Positions 49,037-58,802 of a stretch of DNA of 64,000 nucleotides are shown here, in pieces. The stretch covers positions 744,001-808,000 of the forward strand of contig JACKJR010000001.1 in assembly GCA_020637855.1 (NCBI GenBank). The letters run 5' to 3'. Every line of letters starts with the position of its first letter. The first letter of the stretch is position 1. The notes beneath the pieces are model-generated. The model did no database searches, was not told the origin of the DNA, and saw nothing but the letters and a program-made list of their open reading frames with translations. This stretch comes from Rhodobiaceae bacterium. GTDB taxonomy: Bacteria > Pseudomonadota > Alphaproteobacteria > Rhizobiales > Tepidamorphaceae. The position numbers and the translations under genes were made by a program.

Positions 49037-49822
49037 GTGGACCTGAAACTCAAAGGCAAATGCGCGATCGTGACCGGAGCCGGAAGCGGCATCGGCAAGG
49101 CAATCGCCGCAAAGCTTCTCGAGGAAGGCGCGCGGGTGATGATGTGCGGCCGCGATGCCGCAAAGCTCGACGATACTGTCGCCGCACTTGGCGCAGGCGA
49201 CCGGGTTCGCCGTTGTATTGCCGATGTCGGCAACGCTGGCGATGTCGCGCTGCTTGTGCAGGAAACCGTGGCAGCTTTCGGTAGGCTCGATGTCATCGTC
49301 AGCAACGCGGGAACGCACCTTCGCGGACGCATCGAGGAGTTGCCGGCGGAAGATGTCGAGAACCATTTCCGCACCAAGGTGCTGGGGCCGTGGGAGTTGA
49401 TCCGTGCCGGGGCGCCGCATATGCGCGCTGCCGGCGGCGGACGCATCATTTTGATCATCGGCCAGGCTGGCAAGGTGCCCGGCCGCAACGTCCCGGGTTC
49501 CGCCGTGGTCAATGCCGCGCAGCTCGCCCTGGTCAAATCCGTTTCCGACGACCTCGGCCGCGATGGCATACTTGTCAACGCCGTCTGTCCGAGCCGCATC
49601 GAGAGTCCGCTGTCGACTTCCATCGATATCGACGAGGAACGCTATCTGGGACGCAGTCTCGAGCAGCAGGAAAGTGGTTGGGGCGATACGGTTCCGCTGG
49701 GACGATGGGGCACGGCGGAGGACATCGCCAACGCGGTGGCCTTCGTCGCCTCGGAGCGGGCCAGTTTCATGAACGGTGCCAACATCGATGTCGATGGCGG
49801 TCACCAGCGAATGATCTTCTGA
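49037..49822 (+). CDS. SDR-like protein 3 with replaced catalytic tetrad
   Basis: A 261-residue SDR fold with TGAGSGIG (13-20) and SNAG (89-92). The catalytic positions read K114, G142, S155 and N159 (segment GSAVVNAAQLALVKS), the same replacement as in the two genes before it. It is the most diverged of the three. It starts with GTG behind AGGAGAG, 12 bp after SDR 2, and ends 18 bp before the ABC ATPase gene. Three tandem copies suggest successive steps, a heteromer or substrate variants of one reaction. Confidence 0.85.
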   Translation: MDLKLKGKCAIVTGAGSGIGKAIAAKLLEEGARVMMCGRDAAKLDDTVAALGAGDRVRRCIADVGNAGDVALLVQETVAAFGRLDVIVSNAGTHLRGRIEELPAEDVENHFRTKVLGPWELIRAGAPHMRAAGGGRIILIIGQAGKVPGRNVPGSAVVNAAQLALVKSVSDDLGRDGILVNAVCPSRIESPLSTSIDIDEERYLGRSLEQQESGWGDTVPLGRWGTAEDIANAVAFVASERASFMNGANIDVDGGHQRMIF

Positions 49823-49840
49823 ATTGCGGACGGCATACGA

Positions 49841-50607
<767 letters not shown>

Positions 50608-50611
<4 letters not shown>

Positions 50612-51447
50612 GCCAGGACGATATCGGTGCCGCGGCCATCGACGAAATCGAAACGGCAGCGGGAGATAGCGAGGCGGGTCTCGGCAGCGTCAGCCGGCCC
50701 GTGATGCTGGTGCTGCAGATCCTGGTCGGCTTTGCGTTCATGGCGGTGTGGTACGCAAGCTCCGGTACGCTGGTCGACAGCTTCATGATTTCCGATCCCG
50801 TCGCCGTCGCAAGGAAGACATACGGCTGGTTCGCGTCGGGCGAGATCTACGAGCACATGTGGGCGACCATCTACGCCACCATCATCGGCTTCGTGATCGG
50901 CTCGCTCGCCGGCATCGTCGGCGGGGTCATGCTCGGCCTGTCGCCGTTCCTCAGCCGCCTGCTCAATCCCTATATCTGGGCCTTCAACGCACTGCCCAAG
51001 GTGGCGCTGGCGCCGCTCTTCATCCTGTGGTTCGGGCTCGGCATCGAATCCAAGATCGCCCTTGCCGCCGTGCTCGTGGTCTTCATCGTCTTCGTCAACA
51101 CATTCGCCGGCGTGCGCGAGGTCGATCACGACCTCGTCGACAGCCTCAAGCTGATGAAGGCGAGCCGCTGGCAACTGCTGACCAAGGTCGTGCTGCCATC
51201 GGCGACGTCGTGGATTTTCGTCGGGCTGAAGACCGCGGTTCCCTATGCGGTGATCGGCACGATCATCGGCGAGCTGATCGCGGCCAACAAGGGGCTCGGC
51301 TATCTGGTTCAGAAGGCCGGCAGCGAATTCGACACGGCAGGTGTTTTCGCTGCTCTCGTCGTCATCGCGATCATCGCGGTGATCATCAACGAACTCGTGG
51401 GACTTCTCCAGTCTCGACTAGAGAACTGGAAAGTTGTCAGCCGCTAG
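50608..51447 (+). CDS. ABC transporter permease, SsuC/TauC family
   Basis: A 279-residue inner-membrane subunit with about six helices after a hydrophilic N-terminus of ~30 residues. The coupling EAA-like loop reads DHDLVDSLKLMKASRWQLLTKVVLPSATSWIFVGLK (~170-205), typical of the taurine/nitrate family. The block PKVALAPLFILWFGLG (~130) is also characteristic. It is coupled by overlap to the ATPase gene and followed by the binding protein. Confidence 0.93.
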
Positions 51448-51517
51448 GGCCGGAAGAAGCCACGCGCTGATGAACCGGCAGGGCAAGCCTGCCAAAACGG
51501 AGGAAAGGAAGGTTGTT

Positions 51518-52504
51518 ATGAAACGCCTGACGAAACTTGCGGCGGCAGCCTTTGCGCTGCTTTGCCTGCAACTGCCTGCCAGCGCGCAGCAGAAGCTCGA
51601 AATCGCCGTGGCCGGTCACGGTTACTTTGTCGGCCCGCTCTACGTTGCGGTACGCGACGGCGTATTCAAAAAATACGGTTACGAGGCTAACGTCACCTAC
51701 ACCAAGGGCGGCGCCCTGGCATTTCAGGCCTGCTTCACCAAACAGGCCGACGTCTGCATCACCAGCTTTGAACATGTTCTCACCGCAGCCGCCCAGGGGC
51801 GTCGTCTGGTTGCGATCTTCGACATCTCGAGCCGGCCGCTGAACAACGTGGTCGCCGACAACGAGCTTCTCGAAGCCGGCAAGGGCAAGACGCTCGAAGA
51901 ACGCGTCAAGCTGCTCAAGGGCAAACGTGTTGGCACCCCGTCGGCGGGTGGATCGGGCGAGAAGATGCTGACCGTCCTGGCACGTCAGTACGGACTGGAA
52001 CTGCCCGGCGACATTGAACTTGTCTATCTCGGCGGCGCGGCCTCGGCCTATGTCGGCGCGATGCAGAACGACCTGATCGATGCCGGCATGCCATTCGAGC
52101 CGGCCGGTGTGCTGATCGAGGAAAAGGGGCTTGGCGGAACGCTCGTCAACATGATGAACGGTGAGGTCGAGGCCTTCAACGACATCATCTTCATGACGGT
52201 CGTCGCGCACCCCGACGTCATCGCTGAGAAGCCCGATTTCCTGAAGGACATCGGCAAGATTTTCGCTGAAGCGCAGACGACCCTGCTCGATCCCGACAAG
52301 GGCAAGGCGATCATGAACGCGGAGTTCGACAACTTGACGCCGGAAGCCAATGCGGCGGCCTATGCGAAGGTCGTGCCGATCTGGAATCCGACCGGAATGA
52401 TGACGGCAGCTGGTGCCGAAAAGGTGTTCAACTACCTGCAGCCCAAGGGCGACAACAAGATCGACTTCAATTCCACCTTCACGAACGAGTTCATTCCGCA
52501 ATGA
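51518..52504 (+). CDS. ABC transporter substrate-binding protein, NMT1/THI5-like (SsuA type)
   Basis: A 328-residue periplasmic protein with a Sec signal peptide (MKRLTKLAAAAFALLCLQL, cleavage after SAQ). The NMT1/THI5-like fold starts with GHGYFVGPLYVAVRDGVFKKYG, continues with a FQACFTKQADVCI loop, and has the GTPSAGGSGEKMLTVLARQYGL segment around the ligand site. Family ligands are sulfonates, nitrate, thiamine precursors and aromatic acids. AAGGAAGG supports the start at 51518. It overlaps the hydrolase gene by 4 bp. Confidence 0.9.
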   Translation: MKRLTKLAAAAFALLCLQLPASAQQKLEIAVAGHGYFVGPLYVAVRDGVFKKYGYEANVTYTKGGALAFQACFTKQADVCITSFEHVLTAAAQGRRLVAIFDISSRPLNNVVADNELLEAGKGKTLEERVKLLKGKRVGTPSAGGSGEKMLTVLARQYGLELPGDIELVYLGGAASAYVGAMQNDLIDAGMPFEPAGVLIEEKGLGGTLVNMMNGEVEAFNDIIFMTVVAHPDVIAEKPDFLKDIGKIFAEAQTTLLDPDKGKAIMNAEFDNLTPEANAAAYAKVVPIWNPTGMMTAAGAEKVFNYLQPKGDNKIDFNSTFTNEFIPQ

Positions 52505-53424
52505 ACACAGCGTCAATAGACGTCACATCAAAGGAACACTGGGCCCGAAAGGGTCCGGTGTCGCTTTACATGCGCAACAAGTTTGCGCCCGAGTTGAAGG
52601 ACGTGAGCAGCCGGCGTCCGCCCGTGATACTGGTCCACGGTTCCTCGCTCTCGGCCATTCCGAGTTTCGACCTTACGGTGCCGGAACTCCCGGATTATTC
52701 CTTCATGGACTGGCTTGCGCGACGCGGCTGGGACGTGTGGACGCTTGATCACGAGTGCTACGGCAGCTCGACCAAGACGGATTCCAATTCCGATGTCGCC
52801 TGCGGTGTGGAAGACCTACTCGCGGCAACCAAAGTCATCGCCGACGTCACGGGCAAGGACCGCTTTCACCTCTACGGCCTGTCGTCCGGCGCCTTGCGTG
52901 CGGCGGCCTTTGCCCAGCGCGCGCCCAACAAGGTGGAGCGCCTCGCACTCGATGCCTTCGTGTGGACTGGCAAGGACTCTCCGACTTTGACGAAACGGCG
53001 CGAAGGCGTGGAGCAATACAGGAAAAACGCGCGCCGCGGCATCGACGAGGCGATGATATCGAGCATCTTCACCCGCGATGAACCCGGCACCAGCGACCCG
53101 CGCCTGATCGACGCCTGCGCCAAACTGCAACTGTCCTATGCCGATTTTGTGCCTACCGGCACCTATCTCGACATGACGACGAAGCTGCCCCTGGTCGATC
53201 CGGAAAAGATCAGTGCGCCGGTCCTCGTCGTACGCGGCGAACATGACGGGATCGCCACGATGGCCGACCTGATGGCCTTTTTCGAAAAGTTGCCCAACGG
53301 CGATCGGCAGTTCAGCGTATTGGCAGGACTTGCCCATTGCACGCCGCTTGGCCTGCGCCGGCACGTGTTGTGGCAAACCGTCGATGATTTCCTGCGCATC
53401 GGTGAGGTGGAGCCAATCGCTTGA
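52501..53424 (+). CDS. Alpha/beta hydrolase
   Basis: A 307-residue alpha/beta-hydrolase. VILVHGSS gives the oxyanion-hole HG motif (~residue 42), the nucleophile is Ser in YGLSSGALRA (~125), the Asp lies in VVRGEHDGIAT (~245) and the His in GLAHCTP (~282). The start overlaps the binding-protein stop (ATGA), so it is made with the transporter and probably hydrolyses an ester, lactone or C-C bond of the imported compound. Its own stop overlaps the TTG start of the next gene. No signal peptide. Confidence 0.87.
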   Translation: MNTASIDVTSKEHWARKGPVSLYMRNKFAPELKDVSSRRPPVILVHGSSLSAIPSFDLTVPELPDYSFMDWLARRGWDVWTLDHECYGSSTKTDSNSDVACGVEDLLAATKVIADVTGKDRFHLYGLSSGALRAAAFAQRAPNKVERLALDAFVWTGKDSPTLTKRREGVEQYRKNARRGIDEAMISSIFTRDEPGTSDPRLIDACAKLQLSYADFVPTGTYLDMTTKLPLVDPEKISAPVLVVRGEHDGIATMADLMAFFEKLPNGDRQFSVLAGLAHCTPLGLRRHVLWQTVDDFLRIGEVEPIA

Positions 53425-54158
53425 GTATCGAGATACTGGCGCTGATCTTCGTCAGTATCGGGGCTGGCGCGATCTGCAAGGGCATAACCGGCATGGGCCT
53501 TCCGCTCATAGCCATTCCCGTACTCGCCAACTTCCTCGATGTGCCGCACGCCATTGCGATAACCATCGTGCCGTCGATCGTTTCGAACGGCTGGCAGGCG
53601 ATCAGCCACAGGGCCCACCGTGAGGCAATCGACTTCCTGCCGCGCATTCTCGTTGCAAGCTGCATCGGCATCGTCATCGGAACGCTCTTCCTGAAGGCCG
53701 CTCCAGGTGTCCTCGTGTTCAGGGCCCTGGGCGTGATGCTGCTCGCTTTCGTCGCAATACGATTGTTGCGTCCGAATGTCGGCCTCAGCATCGACAGGGC
53801 AAGGGCCATATCGGCGCCGGCATTCCTGGCTGCAGGGGCCATGCAGGGTGCCATCGGTGTCGCAGCGCCGATCGTGGTGACTTTTCTGAATGCGATCCGC
53901 TTCGACCGGCCGGTCTATATCTTTGTCATATCGCTGATCTACTGCTCGCTAGCAGTCATCCAGATGGTCAGCTACGCGGTAGCCGGACTGATAACGCCGG
54001 TCAATCTTGCCGAGAGCGTCTTCGCTCTCATCCCCGTGGCCTGCCTTATGCCGGTCGGGGCCATGATCGGTAAGCGCTTCGATGCACGCATGTTCGACTA
54101 TGCCGTTCTGGCGGTCATTTGCCTGATGGCGGTTCGGTTTCTGACCATAGCGGCCTGA
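53421..54158 (+). CDS. TauE/SafE family membrane permease
   Basis: A 245-residue membrane protein with about eight helices in two similar halves. The N-terminal GAICKGITGMGLPLIAIPVLANFL and the C-terminal-half GAMQGAIGVAAPIVVTFLNA are the two GxxxG-P-L repeats of the sulfite exporter TauE/SafE family. Members move sulfite, sulfoacetate or other organic anions. It starts with TTG overlapping the hydrolase stop (TTGA), with GGAG upstream. Last gene of the operon, it could export sulfite if the substrate is a sulfonate, or a carboxylate product. Confidence 0.85.
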   Translation: MSIEILALIFVSIGAGAICKGITGMGLPLIAIPVLANFLDVPHAIAITIVPSIVSNGWQAISHRAHREAIDFLPRILVASCIGIVIGTLFLKAAPGVLVFRALGVMLLAFVAIRLLRPNVGLSIDRARAISAPAFLAAGAMQGAIGVAAPIVVTFLNAIRFDRPVYIFVISLIYCSLAVIQMVSYAVAGLITPVNLAESVFALIPVACLMPVGAMIGKRFDARMFDYAVLAVICLMAVRFLTIAA

Positions 54159-54255
54159 GCGAAAAGACGGGGCCCCACCTCATCGGTACGCCATGTCTGG
54201 CGCGAAACGGATTGCCACGACTAGCCGCGTTCTGCGGAAACAGGGACGGATCCGT

Positions 54256-54681
54256 TCAACCGGCGTCGGGTGTGAAACCCGCTGCCTCGATAGCGGCGGC
54301 AGCGCAGGCCTCGTCGTTATCGGAGCTGTCTCCGGTAATGCCCACCGCACCGATGATCGTGCCGTTATCGCGGATCAGTACACCGCCGGGCACCGGCACC
54401 AGCCTGCCGCCGGCAAGTGAATTCATCGCTTGCACGAAATAGGGTTGCTCCTGCGCGCGGTTGAAGATGGCGCGCGATCCCAGCCCCATGGCGATCGCGC
54501 CATAGGCCTTGCCGTGAGCGATGTCGGGGCGCATGGGCGAGGTTTCGTCCTCGCGCGCCAGTGCCTTGAGCGAACCGGCGGCGTCCAGCACGGCAATTGT
54601 CACCGGCTTCATGCCGCGCTCGCGCGCACCCTTGAGCGCGGTGTCGAGGATCTGGCGTGCCTTGTCGAGCGTGAGCGTCAT
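54256..54681 (-). CDS. GlcG/HbpS family heme-binding-like protein
   Basis: A 141-residue protein of the GlcG/HbpS family. It starts LDKARQILDTALKGARERGMKPVTIAVLDAAGSLKAL, has DIAHGKAYGAIAMGLGSR in the middle, the GGVLIRDNGTIIGAVGITGDSSDNDEACA block, and the AA-rich end. Members form octamers and some bind heme; many are coded beside 2-hydroxyacid oxidases, as GlcG is beside glycolate oxidase. Here it ends the third TRAP operon, whose divergent partner codes an FAD/Fe-S hydroxyacid dehydrogenase. It converges on the TauE-like gene. Confidence 0.88.
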   Translation of the reverse strand: MTLTLDKARQILDTALKGARERGMKPVTIAVLDAAGSLKALAREDETSPMRPDIAHGKAYGAIAMGLGSRAIFNRAQEQPYFVQAMNSLAGGRLVPVPGGVLIRDNGTIIGAVGITGDSSDNDEACAAAAIEAAGFTPDAG

Positions 54682-54717
54682 TTCGTTACGTCTGCCCTGA
54701 AACGCGAAGCGGCGATC

Positions 54718-55785
54718 TCAGCCCGCGGCGCGGTTTTGCGCAAGCCGCGCATCGACGGTTTTCACCGTTTCGTCGACAGCGTCCAGTGTCATGCCGCGCT
54801 GGGCAGCTATTTTCTGAACCAGCCTGTCGACCCGTTCGATGTTCTTCGCGCCATTGTTCAGGGCGCGGGCTGCCGAGGAGGGGTTGAGAAGGCTCAGCGC
54901 GGCGTTGGCGTATTTCTCGAACGGTACCTTGTCTTCAGGCGCAGCCCCAAGCGACTGGACGAGTTCGTCGACCCATTCGTAGATCGCGCGCGACTTCGCC
55001 AGATCGCCATGCACGGCATCGCGAATGGAGACCGCGCCATCCGGCCGCACGCAGTGGTAATTACCGGCCAGCAGCATGCTCCACTTGGCGAAGGGGACAT
55101 AGAGCGACTGATGAAGTTTGAGCTTCACCGGAAGCTCGGTCATCACTCCATCGACCTTGTAGCGCGCGGCAAGGATGTCGTCCTGCAGGCGTTTGAGGAT
55201 AGCGGTATGCGCATCGTCCTCGAAGCGGGCGACCTTGAAATTCGTCGGCAGGCCCACACGAAGCACGTTGGCAGGTTCGTCGGGAGGACGAACCGCCTGC
55301 GGATCGGGGCTGCACAGCGTCACCAGAGCGGGGTCGAAGCTCTGCCAAACCTCCGGGGCGGTGAAGCAATCAAGCAACGACGAAGTGTCGATGCCGGGAA
55401 TGCGCTTGAGATAGGGCAGGGGCGGCATGTTCATGATCGACATGCACGGCACGCCTGCCTTCGCCACCTTGTCGAGCAGTTCCGCCACGCCGGGGCTGCC
55501 GTATTGTGGTTCCTGCATCGCCAGGCCGACGAGATCGAACTTCGCTGGATCAACACTGCCGGGTCCCGCAGCATTACAAGCCCCGGCCAGGTTTGCCGAA
55601 TGCACCTCCACAGGCTCGTCGCGGCCGCGCAGCGGCAGGCGCACCCGGATGCCGTCCGAGTTGATCAGGTCAGCTTCGACGGGAAGGCAGACGAAGGTCA
55701 CGTTGTGGCCCGCCATCAGCAGTTTAGCCCCAAGAAGAGACCCGTACGAAGCTCCCATGAGCAGGATGTCGAGCTTGTCTTTCAT
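54718..55785 (-). CDS. Ketopantoate reductase (ApbA/PanE) family protein
   Basis: This 355-residue protein has an N-terminal nucleotide fold beginning DILLMGASYGSLLGAKLLMAGHNVTFV, in which the usual GxGxxG is altered to GASYGS. The C-terminal helical domain has KLKLHQSLYVPFAKWSMLLAGNYHC around the expected active-site Lys/Asn region. Some 40 residues longer than PanE, it probably reduces or oxidises another 2-oxo/2-hydroxyacid. AAGGGAAA precedes the start at 55785; the long upstream frame overlaps dctM and is rejected. It is the gene after dctM in the operon. Confidence 0.78.
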   Translation of the reverse strand: MKDKLDILLMGASYGSLLGAKLLMAGHNVTFVCLPVEADLINSDGIRVRLPLRGRDEPVEVHSANLAGACNAAGPGSVDPAKFDLVGLAMQEPQYGSPGVAELLDKVAKAGVPCMSIMNMPPLPYLKRIPGIDTSSLLDCFTAPEVWQSFDPALVTLCSPDPQAVRPPDEPANVLRVGLPTNFKVARFEDDAHTAILKRLQDDILAARYKVDGVMTELPVKLKLHQSLYVPFAKWSMLLAGNYHCVRPDGAVSIRDAVHGDLAKSRAIYEWVDELVQSLGAAPEDKVPFEKYANAALSLLNPSSAARALNNGAKNIERVDRLVQKIAAQRGMTLDAVDETVKTVDARLAQNRAAG

Positions 55786-55814
55786 CTGGTTTCCCTTGCG
55801 TGTTCTGAGGAGGC

Positions 55815-57095
55815 CTATCCGTAGAAATAATCGACGAGGAACAGCGGGACCTGCGGCACGTATGTGCAGATCAGCAGCACCGCGAGGAGGACGGCGACGA
55901 AATAGACGTTGACCTTGGTCACCTGCCAGATATTGGCGCGCGCCACCGCGCAGGCGGTGATCAGCACGCTGGCGACTGGCGGGGTCTGCTGGCCGATTGC
56001 CAGGTTCAGCGTCACCACAAGGCCGAAGTGGACCGGATCGATGCCGGCGGCGTTGATCAGCGGAATGACGATCGGCACGACCAGAATGATCGCGGCGGCG
56101 GAATGCAGGAAGAAGCCGATGATCAGAAAGAAAACGTTGAGGATGAGCAGGATCACCCACTTGTTGTCGGTCAGGCTGAGGATCCCTTCCGCGATCTCCT
56201 GCGGCACCTGGGCACGGGTCAGGAATCCGCCCATCAGCACCGATGCGGCCACCAGGACCATTACGACCGCAGTCTGCATGCCGCCGTCGAGCATGGCCCG
56301 TTTAAGATGGAGCAGGTTGATCTGGCGGTACCAGGCACTGACCGCGAGCGCCGCGAGTACCGCAAGACCCGCGGCTTCGGTCGCGGTGACGAAGCCACCG
56401 AAGATGCCGCCCAGAATGATGACCGGCAGGGTGAAGGCGGGAAGGGCGTCGATGAAGGTGTGGCGAAGCCGCGCGAAGTTGAACGCTTCCTCGGTCGGCA
56501 GATTGTATTTGCGCGCGAAGGCATAGGCGACGCCCATCAGGCCGGCAGCGCCGAGGAGGCCGGGAACAACGCCTGCGACGAACAGCCTTTCCACCGATGT
56601 GTTGGCCGAAGTGGCATACAGGATCATCGGGATGGACGGCGGGATGATGATCGCCAGCGAAGCCGAGGACGAGGTGATCGCGGCGGCCAGCGGCCCCGAA
56701 TAACCGCGTTTCTTCATCTGCGGAATGAGGATCGATCCCAGCGCGGCGACATCGGCAACGGCGGAGCCGGAAATCTCGGCGAAGAAGAGCGAAACGCCGA
56801 TATTGACCATTGCCAAGCCGCCGCGCACGAAGCCGATGATCGAGGTAACGAAATTGATCAGCCTGTCGGTGATGCCGCCGGCGTTCATGATGGCTCCGGC
56901 GAGCACGAACATCGGAATGGCGATCAGCGAGAACTTCGTCGAGCCGTCATACATGTCGAGCGCGACGGTAACGAGGCTGCCGGGACCCTCGGTGACGAGC
57001 AGGCCGATGACACCGGCAACGGCCAGCGCGACTGCGATCGGCACATTGAGGCAGATCATCACCACGAGGGCAGCGAAGAGGCCAAGCATCAACAT
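55815..57095 (-). CDS. dctM: TRAP transporter large permease (DctM)
   Basis: A 426-residue, about 12-helix TRAP large subunit of the DctM/YiaN type. Landmarks are FSLIAIPMFVLAGAIMNAGGITDRLINFV (~55-80), ILIPQMKKRGYSGPLAAAITSSSASLAIIIPPSIPMILY (~145-185) and a late DPVHFGLVVTLNLAIGQQTPPVASVL. Its start overlaps the dctQ stop by one base. It forms the importer with dctQ and dctP of the same operon. Confidence 0.95.
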   Translation of the reverse strand: MLMLGLFAALVVMICLNVPIAVALAVAGVIGLLVTEGPGSLVTVALDMYDGSTKFSLIAIPMFVLAGAIMNAGGITDRLINFVTSIIGFVRGGLAMVNIGVSLFFAEISGSAVADVAALGSILIPQMKKRGYSGPLAAAITSSSASLAIIIPPSIPMILYATSANTSVERLFVAGVVPGLLGAAGLMGVAYAFARKYNLPTEEAFNFARLRHTFIDALPAFTLPVIILGGIFGGFVTATEAAGLAVLAALAVSAWYRQINLLHLKRAMLDGGMQTAVVMVLVAASVLMGGFLTRAQVPQEIAEGILSLTDNKWVILLILNVFFLIIGFFLHSAAAIILVVPIVIPLINAAGIDPVHFGLVVTLNLAIGQQTPPVASVLITACAVARANIWQVTKVNVYFVAVLLAVLLICTYVPQVPLFLVDYFYG

Positions 57096-57637
57096 CAGGC
57101 TTGCCCCGCTTTGTGCATTTCGGCCTCGACCTCTTCCTCGATCTCGGCGTGCTCAAGACTGATGCCCGCAGCGGTCTTCGACCAGTATTCGGGCAGGGAG
57201 AGCAACTGGCAAATGATGAACAGCGCGCCGCCGATCGGGATCACCGACTGGGTCAGTTGAACGGGGATCCAGGTCAGTGAATCGAGGCGCTCGCCGGCAA
57301 GGACATCGAGGACACGCATGCCCGCCCACGTCATCAGCGCGAAGAATCCGATCACGATTGCCTCGGCAACGGCCAGCGCCAGCATGCGCAACGGCATCGG
57401 GATAGCCAGCAACACCGTGTCAAAGCCGATATGACGGCGTTTCAGGGCGGCGAGCGCGGCACCATAGTAGGTCACCCAGGACAGCTGGATCGCCGCGATC
57501 TCGTCATACCAGCTGAGCGAATTGCCGCTCAGGCGGAACGTCACGGCAACAATCACGACGCCGGTAAGGGCGAGCATCAGCGCGATGAGGACCCATTCGA
57601 GGATCCATTGCATGGCACCGCTTATTCGATTCAACAT
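57095..57637 (-). CDS. dctQ: TRAP transporter small permease (DctQ)
   Basis: A 180-residue DctQ-type protein with four helices; the second shows FRLSGNSLSWYDEIAAIQLSWVTYYGAALAALKRRHIGFD, with the conserved W-x-(D/E)-E and the late H-I-G-F-D block. The hydrophilic tail (EHAEIEEEVEAEM) is acidic. The Met at 57637 is preferred: the longer start at 57721 would lie inside the intercistronic hairpin at 57709-57735 and add an uncharacteristic N-terminus. The ribosome site (GGGACTTG) is weak. Confidence 0.88.
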   Translation of the reverse strand: MLNRISGAMQWILEWVLIALMLALTGVVIVAVTFRLSGNSLSWYDEIAAIQLSWVTYYGAALAALKRRHIGFDTVLLAIPMPLRMLALAVAEAIVIGFFALMTWAGMRVLDVLAGERLDSLTWIPVQLTQSVIPIGGALFIICQLLSLPEYWSKTAAGISLEHAEIEEEVEAEMHKAGQA

Positions 57638-57708
57638 CAGGACAAGTCCCGGCACAGGCGTGCGGATACGCGCGGTATCGCGGACACGGGCATTCTGAAC
57701 AAATGTTA

Positions 57709-57735
57709 CCCGCGCGGGCATGACGCCCGCGCGGG
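57709..57735 (-). other. Strong intercistronic hairpin between dctP and dctQ
   Basis: CCCGCGCGGGC (57709-57719) pairs with GCCCGCGCGGG (57725-57735), a perfect 11-bp stem with a five-base loop, 18 bp past the dctP stop. There is no T-run on the minus strand. It probably protects the dctP mRNA or limits read-through into the permease genes. Confidence 0.75.
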
Positions 57736-57752
57736 CACGGATAGTGGAGGTC

Positions 57753-58730
57753 TTAGGAACCCGCGGCCAGCGACTGCACCTGCTTGATCAGGTCCGCGCC
57801 GCCCGAAACGGAACTCGCGTATTCGTCATAGATGCCGCCGGATGCCGCGATGAAGGCATCCTTGTCGGCATCGTTGACGGCAACGCCGGCGTCCTTGATC
57901 ACCTGCAGCAGTTCGCCCTCGAGCTCGGCTGCCTTTTTGTAGGCATAGTCACGCGCAGAGCTGCCGCAGGACGACACTGCCTCCTGCACATCGGCAGGCC
58001 AGCCGTCATAGGTGGCGGCGGCAGTGGTGATGTAGGCCGGCGTGTAGACGTGGCCGGTGATCGACAGGTACTTCTGCACCTCCTGGAACTTCGCCGAGGT
58101 GATCTGGGCGTAGGGGTTCTCCTGGCCGTCGATGACGCCGGTCTGCAGCGCGGTGAAGACTTCGGAGAAGGCCATCGGCGTTGGGTTGGCGCCATAGGCC
58201 TGGAACATCTTGACGCGCCAGGCGCCCTTTGGCGTGCGCAGTTTGATGCCCTTCAGGTCGTCGGGCACGTTGATCGCGCGCACGTTGTTGGTGATATGGC
58301 GGAAGCCGTTCTCCATCACACCGACAATGCGATAGCCATTGTCATTTGCCGCCTTCTGGAAAGTGCTCTCGCCGAGCGTGTCCCAGACGCGGCGCATGTG
58401 GTCGCGGTCCTTGATGATGTAGGGCATCTCGAAAACGCCGAAGACATCGGAGACCGAGGACATCACCGAGGACGGCAGCGCGAAGTCGACCTGTCCGAGC
58501 TTCAGCTTCTGCAGCAGCTCCTTGTCCTTGCCAAGCTGCGAGGAGCCGAAGACCTCGACCGTCGCCTTGCCGGTAGCGTTGACGCATTCGGCGAAGTTGT
58601 TGACGGTTGCCTCGAACAGCGAGCCGGGGTTACCGACATGGCCGAACTTCAGCGTTGGCCCTTCGGCCGATGCTCCGGTTGCGAGCAGCGCCGAAACCGC
58701 GACGCCTGCGAGCAGTTTTCCCAATTTCAT
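57753..58730 (-). CDS. dctP: TRAP transporter substrate-binding protein (DctP)
   Basis: A 325-residue periplasmic binding protein with a Sec signal peptide (MKLGKLLAGVAVSALLATGASA). The mature part begins EGPTLKFGHVGNPGSLFEATVNNFAE. The ligand-carboxylate Arg lies in GIKLRTPKGAWRVKMFQAYGANPTPMAFSEVFTALQTGVIDGQENP (~residues 160-205), the DctP signature. It belongs to the DctP/YiaO/UehA-like group, with sugar acids, dicarboxylates or hydroxyacids as ligands. It follows the aminotransferase gene by 72 bp in a minus-strand operon. Confidence 0.94.
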   Translation of the reverse strand: MKLGKLLAGVAVSALLATGASAEGPTLKFGHVGNPGSLFEATVNNFAECVNATGKATVEVFGSSQLGKDKELLQKLKLGQVDFALPSSVMSSVSDVFGVFEMPYIIKDRDHMRRVWDTLGESTFQKAANDNGYRIVGVMENGFRHITNNVRAINVPDDLKGIKLRTPKGAWRVKMFQAYGANPTPMAFSEVFTALQTGVIDGQENPYAQITSAKFQEVQKYLSITGHVYTPAYITTAAATYDGWPADVQEAVSSCGSSARDYAYKKAAELEGELLQVIKDAGVAVNDADKDAFIAASGGIYDEYASSVSGGADLIKQVQSLAAGS

Positions 58731-58802
58731 GATCTTTCCTCCCGATTTACGGATTTAGCTTTGTTATTCGTCTTCTTTTTCTGACCGTGCTTGTTGCACG
58801 TT

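Noticed and set aside
56028..57260. 410-codon plus-strand frame
   Set aside because: It is antisense to dctM and dctQ, rich in Asp/Arg/Gly with no recognisable domain.
57638..57721. Upstream start codon (57721) for the third dctQ
   Set aside because: It would lie inside the perfect 11-bp intercistronic hairpin and add an N-terminus not typical of DctQ.
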